This document shows positions 52,423 to 61,265 of a stretch of 64,000 nucleotides of DNA, one piece after another. Each line of letters opens with the position of its first letter. Within the stretch, counting starts at the first letter, position 1. The DNA is from Oceanobacillus sp. Castelsardo (GTDB lineage: Bacteria; Bacillota; Bacilli; Bacillales; Amphibacillaceae): the NCBI RefSeq assembly GCF_001659985.1, contig NZ_LYCS01000006.1, positions 1 through 64,000 of the forward strand, written 5' to 3'. The notes beneath the pieces were generated by a model, which was given only the letters and a program-made list of their open reading frames with translations, was not told the origin of the DNA and made no database searches. The position numbers were made by a program, and so were the translations under genes.

Positions 52423-52786
52423 TGTTTATCTCACCCTATTTATTGATTTCTGAGTTATTATAGCCAAAATCAATTCGATTATACTTTTTCAAATGGTTGA
52501 AGTAAGAAAAGAATAATTAAAATGAATTAAAGGGTTCTATATTGTCGCAACCGCTCGTATCCATATATAAATAGAAAACATAGCAAATGTGCACACCACT
52601 TAATCGTAACCACTGAAATGTAAACGTTTAACATGCGGTATTTAAGATTCAGTGAATGAAAGGGAGGGTGCGTATTTTTTTGGCGAATACCAAGTTTTCT
52701 AAGGAAGATGTTTGGGAGAACGTATCATTTCAACTGCCATATTGGAAATCTTCAAGGAAGATGAAAAGGAAAGGTGTGGTAGCTAA
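52423..52786. other. 364-base gap with cre-like site and partial repeat
   Basis: No gene is evident. The gap holds TGTAAACGTTTAAC (52619-52632, a cre-like site, 12 of 14 positions), a GTGCAC-containing stretch near 52590, and the right half of a CCAAGTTTTC repeat (52682-52703). It should contain the promoter of the symporter gene that follows. Confidence 0.5.
52682..52703. repeat. CCAAGTTTTC hairpin repeat, right half (copy 4)
   Basis: GGCGAATACCAAGTTTTCTA matches the right arm and tail of copies 1-3. The left arm is missing, so this looks like a decayed copy. Confidence 0.6.
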
Positions 52787-54007
52787 ATGAGTTTAACCAA
52801 AAAGATCTTAATTGCCCTTGTTCTTGGTGTGTTAGTAGGTATTATTTTAACATTTGTGCCGGAAGCTATTTTTTCTAAATTAGATACGTATATCTTAACT
52901 CCAGTTGGTCAAATATTTATTAATCTAATCATGATGCTTGTCATTCCGATTGTTTTTGTCTCCATTGTCCTTGGAACAGCTGGTTTAGGGGAACCAGCCA
53001 AATTAGGGAAAATTGGCATACAAACAATTATTTATTTCCTCGTAACCACTGCAATTGCCTTATGTATTAGTCTTGCTTTAGCATTTGCTATCAAACCGGG
53101 AGCTGAAGGAGTTTTTGATGTAAGCATCGCGGATTATGAAGCAAATGAAGCCCCTCCGATTATGGAGACGCTCGTGAATATCATTCCAACCAATCCAGTA
53201 TTTTCTATGTCGGCCGGAGATATGTTACAAATTATTGCTTTTGCTGTCTTTATTGGGATTGCCCTTGCCGTTTTAGGGGATAGAACAAGGGGGATTCATC
53301 GTTTATTTGACCAGGCAAATGAAATATTAATGTATCTAGTAAACGTCATAATGAAAGTGGCTCCATATGGTGCGTTTGCGTTAATTGCTTCTGCGATTGG
53401 GGGAGCTGGTTTAGATGCTATTGGGTCAATGGGTGCGTACATGGGAACTGTTATTTTAGGTCTGTTTATTCATGCAGCCATAACGTACTCGCTAGCTATT
53501 TGGTTTATTGGGAGGGGAAATCCGTTAACATTTTATAAAGGATTTTTCCCGGCAATGTCTGTTGCGTTTAGTACGGCTAGTTCAAGTGCAACTTTACCAA
53601 TTTCTATGAAAGCGGCACAGGAGAATCTTGGGGTAAGTAAAAGCATTAGCAGTTTCGTCCAACCATTAGGAGCTACTATCAATATGGATGGAACGGCTAT
53701 CATGCAGGCAACAGCTGCAGTATTTATTTCCCAGGTCTATGCGATTCCCCTTGATTTTACCGATATAATTTTGATTATTATTACTGCTACTTTAGCTAGC
53801 ATTGGAACTGCTGGAGTACCTGGAGTGGGATTGATTATGCTTGCCATGGTTCTCACTCAAGTAGGTCTTCCAGTAGAAGGGATTGCGCTCATTATTGGTA
53901 TCGATCGTTTATTGGATATGCTTAGAACCGCTTTAAATATAACAGGGGATGCCGCTTGTGCGTATATCATTTCAGAAAGTGAAAAGCGTAAAGGAAAAGT
54001 TGGTTAA
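52787..54007 (+). CDS. Dicarboxylate/amino acid:cation symporter (DAACS)
   Basis: This 406-residue membrane carrier of the GltP/DctA family takes up glutamate, aspartate, serine/threonine or C4-dicarboxylates with sodium or protons. Hairpin-loop motifs are AFSTASSSATLPISM and the substrate-site NMDGTAIMQATAAVF; the end has RLLDMLRTALNITGDAACAYI. Substrate choice within the family cannot be set with certainty. AAAGGTGTGG precedes the ATG, and a cre-like site lies about 155 bases upstream. Confidence 0.9.
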   Translation: MSLTKKILIALVLGVLVGIILTFVPEAIFSKLDTYILTPVGQIFINLIMMLVIPIVFVSIVLGTAGLGEPAKLGKIGIQTIIYFLVTTAIALCISLALAFAIKPGAEGVFDVSIADYEANEAPPIMETLVNIIPTNPVFSMSAGDMLQIIAFAVFIGIALAVLGDRTRGIHRLFDQANEILMYLVNVIMKVAPYGAFALIASAIGGAGLDAIGSMGAYMGTVILGLFIHAAITYSLAIWFIGRGNPLTFYKGFFPAMSVAFSTASSSATLPISMKAAQENLGVSKSISSFVQPLGATINMDGTAIMQATAAVFISQVYAIPLDFTDIILIIITATLASIGTAGVPGVGLIMLAMVLTQVGLPVEGIALIIGIDRLLDMLRTALNITGDAACAYIISESEKRKGKVG

Positions 54008-54015
54008 CTTAATGA

Positions 54016-54045
54016 AGCCGCCTTTTTTTAAGGGCGGCTATGAAT
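54016..54045. terminator. Terminator between converging genes
   Basis: AGCCGCC (54016-54022) pairs with GGCGGCT (54033-54039), with a T-rich loop. Confidence 0.75.
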
Positions 54046-54048
54046 GTC

Positions 54049-54468
54049 TTAGACTAAATTTAATGTTTTTCCAAACGGAACTTGGGGTTTAAACTTGTCT
54101 GGAATTAACCAGATTACTTCATAGTCAATTTTTAACTCATCCCAAAAATACCCAGTTACATCAGTAATGTAGAAGAAAATGTCAATTTCATTTTCTTGTC
54201 CCCATTCTAATGCCTCAGTATATGAAGCTCTGCCGTGAGTATGGAAAGTTATGTTTTTTGCCTGTTTTGTATCAGTGACTTCTCTCAATTTAAAATCAGC
54301 TAATACAAGAGGGGTCCCCTCTTTTACTTGCTCAAATAATTCAATGATTTGACGTATTGTTTCAATTGGATATTCATCTGTGGATACATCAACACCTAGA
54401 GCAATTTTTTTATCCTTTGACTTGTTGATTAATTCTAATAATTGCTTTTGCCATTTCAAAATTTCCAC
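54049..54468 (-). CDS. Small VWA-like domain protein with degenerate MIDAS
   Basis: This 139-residue protein resembles only the C-terminal VWA-like domain of DUF2201-type metallopeptidase proteins, which are usually about 400 residues. The order is IALGVDVSTDEYP (the DxSxS metal motif is DVSTD), LVLADFKLREVTDT, HTHGRASYTEALEWGQEN (family GGTxFTPAFEWA) and FFYITDVTGYFWDE. The metal site is therefore probably lost. It may be a decayed fragment or a small protein with its own role. The start is unclear: GTG at 54468 or the TTG nine bases later, after GGTGGAA. Confidence 0.6.
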   Translation of the reverse strand: MEILKWQKQLLELINKSKDKKIALGVDVSTDEYPIETIRQIIELFEQVKEGTPLVLADFKLREVTDTKQAKNITFHTHGRASYTEALEWGQENEIDIFFYITDVTGYFWDELKIDYEVIWLIPDKFKPQVPFGKTLNLV

Positions 54469-54571
54469 CGTCCCTGTTCATGATGTAAACAATTGTATTA
54501 TATGGAGTAATTTAATTGTTAAAAGTGGAAAAAATATCTAGTAAGTTTAATTTAAACAATGTAATCTCAAC

Positions 54572-54605
54572 AAACAAATACTTGGATTTCTCCAAGTATT
54601 TGTTT
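54572..54605. terminator. Terminator-like hairpin
   Basis: AAACAAATACTTGGA (54572-54586) pairs perfectly with 54591-54605 around TTTC. No gene ends directly next to it, so it may be a remnant. Confidence 0.6.
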
Positions 54606-54720
54606 ATTCATAAAATAGATATAAAACATTGCTGTATGCCCTAGAAAGTACCTATAATTATTGGGCGGTAATTCCATCATCCATCACAAATTCCGACCCA
54701 GTACTATTTATTTTGTTGTA

Positions 54721-54881
54721 ATTTATCCCGCATTAACTGGCTGTAAGACCCCCACTTCAAGATTTCGAGTTTAACCAAGAAATCTAAGTGGGGGACCAAC
54801 AGCCAGTAAAAGCTCGATTCGTTCAACTAACAATCAGTGGGGGATGAGATGAAAACCCCACTGATTGAAGTTTCACTTTAC
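54721..54881. repeat. Structured 161-bp repeat, full copy
   Basis: Four helices are visible: ACTGGCTGT (54736) with ACAGCCAGT (54799); inside it CCCCCACTT (54749) with AAGTGGGGG (54786) and AGATTTC (54760) with GAAATCT (54779); and separately AATCAGTGGGG (54832) with CCCCACTGATT (54856). Its two ends are reproduced exactly in the 55-bp copy at 25803-25857. It resembles the folded end/RNA region of an IS200/IS605-type or MITE-like element, but no transposase is present here. Confidence 0.8.
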
Positions 54882-54969
54882 CTAATTAAATAATCTCCCT
54901 TACCGATAGTTTAATGGTTAACTACCTAAATATAGTTTAGCACTAAACTACTTTGAATGTATAGAAAAA

Positions 54970-55007
54970 GCAAGGGACTTCATCTTAATTTGAATGAAGA
55001 TCCTTGC
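54970..55007 (-). terminator. Terminator of the MMPL/coiled-coil operon
   Basis: GCAAGG and CTTCAT pair with ATGAAG and CCTTGC (54970-55007). On the reverse strand it is followed by CTTTTTC. Confidence 0.75.
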
Positions 55008-55016
55008 CTTTATTCT

Positions 55017-56831
55017 TTAAGAAAATAAATCAATAAATTTTTCCCAGAAGCTCTTTTCTTTTTCTGCTGGTTCTTCTTCTGTTTCTTGTTCTTCTATCTC
55101 TATACTTTCAGTTTTTATAATAAATTGTACTGTGTTGATTTTTTCATTGTTTTTAGGGGAGACATAGGATTTAGCTTCAAAGTCTGTATTTTCAAAGTCA
55201 GAAATCATTTCGTCCACTTCTGATTTTATTTGATCAGGTAAATCATTTGTTGCTTCATATAATTCCGATGTTCCATTGTGGAGATCACTTACACCATTTT
55301 CTAATTCATTTGTTCCGGTAGAAAGTTCCACGATCCCTTCATGCAATTCTCCATAAGAGTTGGATAATTGATTGACGCCCCCAGTATATTCCACTAAACC
55401 AGAATGGAATTCCTTATAATTAGTGGAGAGCGTTGTTAATCCTTCTTCTAATTTTGTGATGGATTCTGTTATATCCATCTTTTTAAGAGAAGTGGTAAGC
55501 TCTTTAGCTGTTGTATTTAGCTGAGTTCCCATTTCTTTCATTCCGTTAGCGGTATTTTCTAGGGTTGTATCGACTGCATCAAAACCTTCTTTTACAGCGA
55601 TATAGGTTCCTTTTGCAGTTTGAGCAGCGGAGTATGTTTCCTTCAATTTATCCAATACTTCATGAACTGCACCGCTAGCATATAAATCTTGAAATTCCTT
55701 TTCTGAAATTTCATATGCAGGAATAGCTTCCATAGCTTGGTCCAATGCACCATATGCTTGTACATAACTTTCTTGTAGGGTTGTTAGGCCGTCTGCTGTA
55801 GTATTTAGGTTTTCCCCAAGTACTGATAATCCTTCAGGTAGTTTACTTAGTGCAGTAAGATCGATTTCATCAGAATCTTCACCACTTAAAGAGTTACTGA
55901 TTGTAGCAAGCGCATCGTTAATCGACTTCGATGCCCCAACTAATTCAGATGAGGCTCCTTTGACTTCAGTCATCCCATTTTTGTATTGTTCCGAACCGTT
56001 ACGAAGGTCCTTAACCCCACCGTTTAATTCTGAAACGCCTCGTTTAAGCTCTGCTACACCATTATTTACTTTTTGAATAGCGTTTGTTAAGGATTGCATA
56101 TCTCCTGTCATATCTTCTAAATTAGGTGAATCTATGGACATGGAAGATGGTACACCATTAATGTCAATACCGCTTAGTTCGAAATCTTGAACATCTGCAG
56201 AAAGTGTAAGTTCCGTTTCTTTTTCCGGCATTACAGTAAATGTTACTTGCTTATTCTTCCCAGCATTTGCGATCATTCCATCGTCTGCCTTGATATTTGT
56301 ATAGATGCTAGGATCGAGAGTAAGGGATATTTGTAATAAATAGTTTTTGAAAAATACTTCATCTACTTGCTCGTTTTTAGAAGTAACAATCTGAATTTCG
56401 ACATGGCCATCTTTTCCGGCAAGTTCTTCAGGGGATATTTTTTTACCATTTAAAAAATAGGAAATGGAAATATTCCACGGTAAGGCTTGCTTGTCCATAT
56501 TCCCTTGGTAGTAAAATTTTCCCTTTGGAGCAGTGATTTCAATTGTTTCATTTTTTTGTTCTAAATCAGATAAATCTGTTAGGTTTTTAACTTGTGTATA
56601 TGGACCATAATCTGTAATTTTTCCTGTTTTTGTTACATCTAATGTGTTCACAACATAAATTTCTTGTTTATTTCCAGATGGACTAAGCGTTGCATATATG
56701 ACTTCATCTTTTACGGAAATCTTACCTTCATCTTCTGCCGCATCTAAATTCGAAGCAGCCATTACTAGATTGGATGGAAATAAAAGTACGACTGCTGTAA
56801 ATACGAGTAGTATTTGTTTCATTCTCCTCAT
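55017..56831 (-). CDS. Secreted coiled-coil protein partner of MMPL transporter (YhgE/Pip-like repeats)
   Basis: This protein of about 604 residues has a signal peptide (ILLVFTAVVLLFPSNLVMAAS), an N-terminal beta-rich domain (about 35-240), and a long central helical region with repeated G-x-x-x-L-x-x-G patterns (NGVAELKRGVSELNGGVKDLRNG; ELSTGTNELENGVSDLHNGTSEL), as in YhgE/Pip family proteins. It ends in an acidic stretch and an amphipathic tail without a clear membrane anchor. Its start overlaps the end of the MMPL gene in ATGATGATG; the third ATG (56831) is eight bases from AAGGAG. It probably works with that transporter at the cell surface. Confidence 0.78.
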   Translation of the reverse strand: MRRMKQILLVFTAVVLLFPSNLVMAASNLDAAEDEGKISVKDEVIYATLSPSGNKQEIYVVNTLDVTKTGKITDYGPYTQVKNLTDLSDLEQKNETIEITAPKGKFYYQGNMDKQALPWNISISYFLNGKKISPEELAGKDGHVEIQIVTSKNEQVDEVFFKNYLLQISLTLDPSIYTNIKADDGMIANAGKNKQVTFTVMPEKETELTLSADVQDFELSGIDINGVPSSMSIDSPNLEDMTGDMQSLTNAIQKVNNGVAELKRGVSELNGGVKDLRNGSEQYKNGMTEVKGASSELVGASKSINDALATISNSLSGEDSDEIDLTALSKLPEGLSVLGENLNTTADGLTTLQESYVQAYGALDQAMEAIPAYEISEKEFQDLYASGAVHEVLDKLKETYSAAQTAKGTYIAVKEGFDAVDTTLENTANGMKEMGTQLNTTAKELTTSLKKMDITESITKLEEGLTTLSTNYKEFHSGLVEYTGGVNQLSNSYGELHEGIVELSTGTNELENGVSDLHNGTSELYEATNDLPDQIKSEVDEMISDFENTDFEAKSYVSPKNNEKINTVQFIIKTESIEIEEQETEEEPAEKEKSFWEKFIDLFS

Positions 56832-56833
56832 CA

Positions 56834-58891
56834 TCATTTCTCCTTGTAAAAATTTGCCTTCCACGTTGTTTTATCAACCCATTTATCAAATACTAAGAGC
56901 ATCGCTGGAAGGAAACAAACGACCATAATAAAGGCTAGTAACGCTCCTCTTCCTAGAAGTAAGCCAATGGAACCGACGATAGGATTACTAGACGTCATCC
57001 ATAAAATAAACCCTACACTTGATAGGATAGAGGCTGAAATCGCAATGGAGAAAATTTTCTCATTGATTGTTTTCTTAATCGCTTCAAGTGCTGTCATATT
57101 TTTTCGGTTTTTCGTATATTCTTCCGTCAGTAGGATTCCGTAATCGACAGTAGCAGCGAGCTGAACGGTGCTGATAATTAAGTAGCCTACAAATACTAAG
57201 GAGGTATCTGTAAAGTATGGTATAGATAAATTAATCCATACTGCTGATTGAATAGTAAGTAGTAGGACCACTGGAATCGAAATTGATTTAAACGTTACAA
57301 ATAAAACGATAGCAATGGTGATAACAGTAAGTAGATTCACTACCGTGTTATCTTTTTCAACCGTATTTTTGATATCATATAGTGTGACACTTTCTCCCAG
57401 TATATGTGTATCTTCCTCATAGTAGTTTGCTACGGTATTTTGAACCGTCTCTACTAATCCAAAAGCCTCATCGCCCTCTGTTCCAGCATTTGTTTGCAGA
57501 ATAATACGACTGTAATTATTCGAATAAAATTGCTCTGTGATGGATTCATCTAGATACTCTGGAGGAATAACAGGATCAACTGTATTTACATAGGAAAGAA
57601 CACTAGTTACATGATTTAGATTTTCAAGTTCTTGCACTAATTCCTCTTCTTTAGCGACATCTCCGTTTGGTACAAGTAAAACCATTGGGGTATATTTTCC
57701 AAACGTATCTTCAATGGTTACAATATCACTACCAGCTCTTGTGTTCTCTGGTTGTTCCCCAATTCCATAGGTGAAATTAGTTTGACTCTGTGCTAAAAAT
57801 GCTGGGATGATTAATAGAAATACGATGATTAAACTTGGGATCTTTATTTTAACAATTTTCCTTTCTATTTTTCCAAAGCTTGAAAGGAACGGTCTATGCT
57901 GTGTTTTGTCGATCCATTTGTAAAATAGGAGTGTGAGTGCTGGTAAAAATACCATCACACTAACAAAGCTTAATAGAATACCTTTTACTAGATTTACACC
58001 CAAGTCAGAGCCTATTTCGAAGTTCATAAAGGTTAATGCAATAAAACCAAAGAAGGTGGTTGAAGCACTTGCTGCAATAGCAGGAAAGGAACGCTTCATT
58101 GCCAGTTTCATTGCTTCTTCCGGAACTTTCCCCTGACTTCTGTAATCTTGGAAACTATGAAGTAGGAAAATAGCATAGTCTAGTGATACCGCAAGCTGCA
58201 AAATCGGCGCCACTGATTGGGTAACAAAGGATATTTCCCCTAAAAATATGTTCGTCCCTAAATTAATTAGTATCGAAACTCCAATAGCTGTTAGGAAAAA
58301 TACGGGTTCCATCCAGGAATTGGTTGAAATTACTAAAATTAATATAATAATAGGAACCAATAATGCGGCGGCGTACATCGACTCTGTACCAGCCATTTTT
58401 TGGGATGTAGCTGTATCAAGTGCTTCCCCTGACATTGCATTATCGTCCCCAATAAGCTCATAGATGGCATCGGTCGTCTCTACTTCTTTACCTTCTTCAA
58501 TACTGAAGGAAAATAAAGCATGATTGTCTTTGTAATAGGACTCTACCATATCCTCATCCATCATTTCGATAGGTGTTTTTATATCAACGGCATCGTCTAG
58601 CCATGTTACATCTGTCACTCCGCTGACCGTGGCAAGCTCTTCTTTAAATGCCAATGCTTCCGCTACCGTGACGTTATGGATCATAACTCTTGTATTAGGA
58701 ATGGTACCTGGAAATTCTTGTTCCATTAAATCTGTTGCTTCCATTGATGGAGCATCTTCTGGTAAGTAATCTACCATGTTGTAGTTTATAGATACAAAAA
58801 ACTGCGTAAAAATGCTAATTATTGTAGCAATCGTAAAAGCAATAACAATGGATTTTTTATGTTTTAAAATTTGTGTTGCCATATCATTCAA
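56834..58891 (-). CDS. MMPL-family RND transporter
   Basis: This large membrane protein (about 685 residues) has two repeats, each with one membrane helix, an outer loop and a bundle of five helices. The conserved charged motifs are SLDYAIFLLHSF and TVDYGILLTEEY, typical of MMPL/YdfJ transporters. Such proteins export lipids or drugs using the proton gradient. It is followed by the coiled-coil protein gene in the same operon and lies opposite a TetR-type gene. The start is uncertain: the TTG at 58891 is six bases after GAGAGG; ATG at 58897 directly abuts that site. Confidence 0.88.
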   Translation of the reverse strand: MNDMATQILKHKKSIVIAFTIATIISIFTQFFVSINYNMVDYLPEDAPSMEATDLMEQEFPGTIPNTRVMIHNVTVAEALAFKEELATVSGVTDVTWLDDAVDIKTPIEMMDEDMVESYYKDNHALFSFSIEEGKEVETTDAIYELIGDDNAMSGEALDTATSQKMAGTESMYAAALLVPIIILILVISTNSWMEPVFFLTAIGVSILINLGTNIFLGEISFVTQSVAPILQLAVSLDYAIFLLHSFQDYRSQGKVPEEAMKLAMKRSFPAIAASASTTFFGFIALTFMNFEIGSDLGVNLVKGILLSFVSVMVFLPALTLLFYKWIDKTQHRPFLSSFGKIERKIVKIKIPSLIIVFLLIIPAFLAQSQTNFTYGIGEQPENTRAGSDIVTIEDTFGKYTPMVLLVPNGDVAKEEELVQELENLNHVTSVLSYVNTVDPVIPPEYLDESITEQFYSNNYSRIILQTNAGTEGDEAFGLVETVQNTVANYYEEDTHILGESVTLYDIKNTVEKDNTVVNLLTVITIAIVLFVTFKSISIPVVLLLTIQSAVWINLSIPYFTDTSLVFVGYLIISTVQLAATVDYGILLTEEYTKNRKNMTALEAIKKTINEKIFSIAISASILSSVGFILWMTSSNPIVGSIGLLLGRGALLAFIMVVCFLPAMLLVFDKWVDKTTWKANFYKEK

Positions 58892-59070
58892 GTTCATCCT
58901 CTCTTGCATTATGCCTATTTCCACTTTATTATATAAACACGGTGTTGGATTTTCAACAAACAGTTTATTAATATGCGTTTAGTTGACAACAAATGAAGAA
59001 AATCTGTTGGATATTTTAATTTTTTTGGGTGTACAAGGCGCTCGATTTTTCAATATAAAGGGAGATAACC

Positions 59071-59643
59071 ATGAATTCGAAATTGGATAGAAGGAAAAAA
59101 TATACGAGAATGGTCTTAAAAGATAGCCTAATCAAGTTATTAAAAGAAAAGCAAATTTCTCAGATAACGGTAAAAGAAGTATGTGAGCTTGCTGATATAA
59201 ACCGCTCTACATTTTATTCCCATTATAGAGACCATTTTGATTTACTTTATCAAATTGAGGAAGAAATTATAGAAGATATGAATGAATATTTAAGTCAGTA
59301 CAATTTTACGAAAGAGGAAGAGTCTGTAAAGATGACGGCCAAGTTATTAGAATATATTGCTTCTAAACGGGATATTTGCCAAACGCTCCTACATGAGAAT
59401 GGGGACACTACTTTTCAAAAACGAGTTATGAATGTAGCACACCGATTTTTAATGAAAAGTTGGAAGGATATGATTAATCTAGATGAGGACATTTCAGGGT
59501 ATTTGAGCACCTTTATCATTAGTGGAAGTATTCATGTTATCAAAAATTGGCTTGATCAGGGGATGGATCAATCACCTAAAGAAATGGCAGGAATCATTAA
59601 TGCGTTTACAAATAAGGGGCTTTCTTCTATGAATGATTTTTAG
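59071..59643 (+). CDS. TetR-family regulator
   Basis: This 190-residue regulator has an N-terminal TetR helix-turn-helix (ITVKEVCELADINRSTFYSHYRDHFDLLYQIEEEI) and a helical C-terminal domain of the TetR_C_7/DhaS-like type. It is divergent from the MMPL operon, whose repressor it probably is. The 180-base shared region has TGTTGGAT twice (about 58944 and 59010), possible operator parts. AAGGGAGAT precedes the ATG. Confidence 0.88.
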   Translation: MNSKLDRRKKYTRMVLKDSLIKLLKEKQISQITVKEVCELADINRSTFYSHYRDHFDLLYQIEEEIIEDMNEYLSQYNFTKEEESVKMTAKLLEYIASKRDICQTLLHENGDTTFQKRVMNVAHRFLMKSWKDMINLDEDISGYLSTFIISGSIHVIKNWLDQGMDQSPKEMAGIINAFTNKGLSSMNDF

Positions 59644-59686
59644 TATGGTAGTCTTTAATGAAGTATGAATATAGGGAGGGGATAGT

Positions 59687-60139
59687 ATGGATAAATTTAT
59701 GAAACGAACAGTAGAGTTAGCACTTCAAAATGTAGAAGAAGGTGGACAGCCTTTTGGTGCAGTCCTTGTGAAAAATGATAAAGTGATTGCTGAAGGAGTC
59801 AATGAATTACATAAAAATTATGATGTCAGTGGTCATGCTGAATTACTAGCAATACGAAGGGCCCAGGAGATGTATCAGGTGAATGATTTATCGGGATTTA
59901 CGATGTACGCAAGTGGTGAACCTTGTTCAATGTGCTTAACAGCGATGTATTTTGCTGGAATTGATAAGGTGTATTACTGTCAATCTGTTGATGATGCGAT
60001 GGCAGTAGGGCTAGGAAAATCTAGTTTCATTTATAATGAATTAAACAAGTCAAAAGAAAACAGAGAAATAGAAATGATACAAGTGCCACTAAACGAAGCT
60101 CAAGAAAACCCGATGAAAAATTGGAAAGAAAAGCAGTAA
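59687..60139 (+). CDS. guaD: Guanine deaminase
   Basis: This 150-residue zinc deaminase of the cytidine/deoxycytidylate deaminase superfamily converts guanine to xanthine. The zinc site is made by the histidine of SGHAELLAI, with the catalytic glutamate, and the two cysteines in EPCSMCLTAMYF. AFYCQSVDDA-type sequence (VYYCQSVDDAMAVG) and the C-terminal MKNW match Bacillus GuaD. Other nucleobase deaminase activities are possible. AGGGAGGGG precedes the ATG. It follows the TetR gene by 43 bases without a terminator, so the two may be cotranscribed. Confidence 0.87.
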   Translation: MDKFMKRTVELALQNVEEGGQPFGAVLVKNDKVIAEGVNELHKNYDVSGHAELLAIRRAQEMYQVNDLSGFTMYASGEPCSMCLTAMYFAGIDKVYYCQSVDDAMAVGLGKSSFIYNELNKSKENREIEMIQVPLNEAQENPMKNWKEKQ

Positions 60140-60144
60140 ATAGG

Positions 60145-60177
60145 AAAGGACAGGCGTAGTTGTTACACCTGTCCTTT
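60145..60177. terminator. Bidirectional terminator between guaD and aldo/keto reductase
   Basis: AAAGGACAGG (60145-60154) pairs with CCTGTCCTTT (60168-60177). Confidence 0.85.
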
Positions 60178-60211
60178 CTTAATAAAATTGTATACTCTAA
60201 AGAGTCGTTGC

Positions 60212-61054
60212 TTAAAATTCTTCGTAAACGGCAGGGTCTTGATTTTTAAGTCTTCCATTTGTACGTGTTAATTGTAAGATGGTGTTCATTTCATCGTCAT
60301 TTAAAGAGAAGTCAAATATACTAATATTTTCTAGTTGTCGTTCTGGGGATGCGGATTTCGGGATGGCAACTGCTCCAAGTTGATAATGCCAGCGTAAGAT
60401 AATTTGTGAAACGGTTTTAGAATGACTTTCGGCTATGTTTTGTAACGTTTCATTGCCGAAAACTTCATTTGCACGTGCTAATGGACTCCAAGACTCGGTT
60501 ATGATTCCGTTTTCTTCATGCCACTTTCTTTGTTCCTCTTGGTTAAAAAATGGATGAAGCTCAATTTGGTTGATACTCGGTATAACGCCGGTTTCTTTTT
60601 TTAGTCGTTCTAGATGTTCCGGTAAGAAGTTGCAAACACCAATGGAACGAATTAGTCCCCACTTCTTGGCATCGATTAATGCTTGCCATGCTTCTACATA
60701 CACGTCTTGTTTTGGATTGGGCCAATGGATTAAATATAAATCGTAATAATCTAGATTTGCACGATACAAAGACTCTTGAATGGAAGTAACAGCCTTTTCG
60801 TATGTATGGTAACGACCTGGTAGTTTAGAAGTAATTCGTAAATCCTCTCTTGGAACTGAACTTCTCCGAACAGCTTCCCCTACGGTACCCTCGTTTTCAT
60901 AATTATAAGCTGTATCAATTAATCGATAACCGTTGTGGATTGCACTTGAAATTGCTGCAGCACCATCATTTCCGTTAAGGTTATACGTCCCAAACCCTAT
61001 AGATGGTATCGTCAATCCATCATTCAATGAAAGTTCTGGTATAGAAATACTCAT
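60212..61054 (-). CDS. Aldo/keto reductase
   Basis: This 280-residue NADPH-dependent carbonyl reductase has the catalytic tetrad Asp and Tyr in IDTAYNYENE, Lys in RITSKLPG and His in YLIHWPNP, and the cofactor-binding AIPKSASPERQLENI. It resembles Bacillus YtbE/YvgN-type glyoxal/methylglyoxal reductases. Substrate range is broad in the family. ATG at 61054 follows AGAGGAG; the longer frame to 61105 lacks a site. Confidence 0.9.
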   Translation of the reverse strand: MSISIPELSLNDGLTIPSIGFGTYNLNGNDGAAAISSAIHNGYRLIDTAYNYENEGTVGEAVRRSSVPREDLRITSKLPGRYHTYEKAVTSIQESLYRANLDYYDLYLIHWPNPKQDVYVEAWQALIDAKKWGLIRSIGVCNFLPEHLERLKKETGVIPSINQIELHPFFNQEEQRKWHEENGIITESWSPLARANEVFGNETLQNIAESHSKTVSQIILRWHYQLGAVAIPKSASPERQLENISIFDFSLNDDEMNTILQLTRTNGRLKNQDPAVYEEF

Positions 61055-61265
61055 GTCAGCACTCCTCTTTTTCAAATATTTATAATTATATAACAAGATT
61101 ATCACCTTGCTAACTGTGATGACAACTTTTATGCGATTGCACTTCTTTCAATCTATTAAATATTCACGGTGGAATTGCCACCGAATTTGTGGAAATATAT
61201 AAGCGTTGTTATAATGATATAAGTTTATTGGGGGAAAATAATGAAATAAGATAAGGAAGGTAATT

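Larger units (their letters stand above)
54469..55016. other. 548-base gap with hairpins and a structured repeat
   Basis: There is no convincing gene. It contains a strong hairpin (54572-54605), the 161-bp structured element (54721-54881) and the terminator of the coiled-coil gene (54970-55007). The rest is A/T-rich sequence without recognisable signals. Confidence 0.6.
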
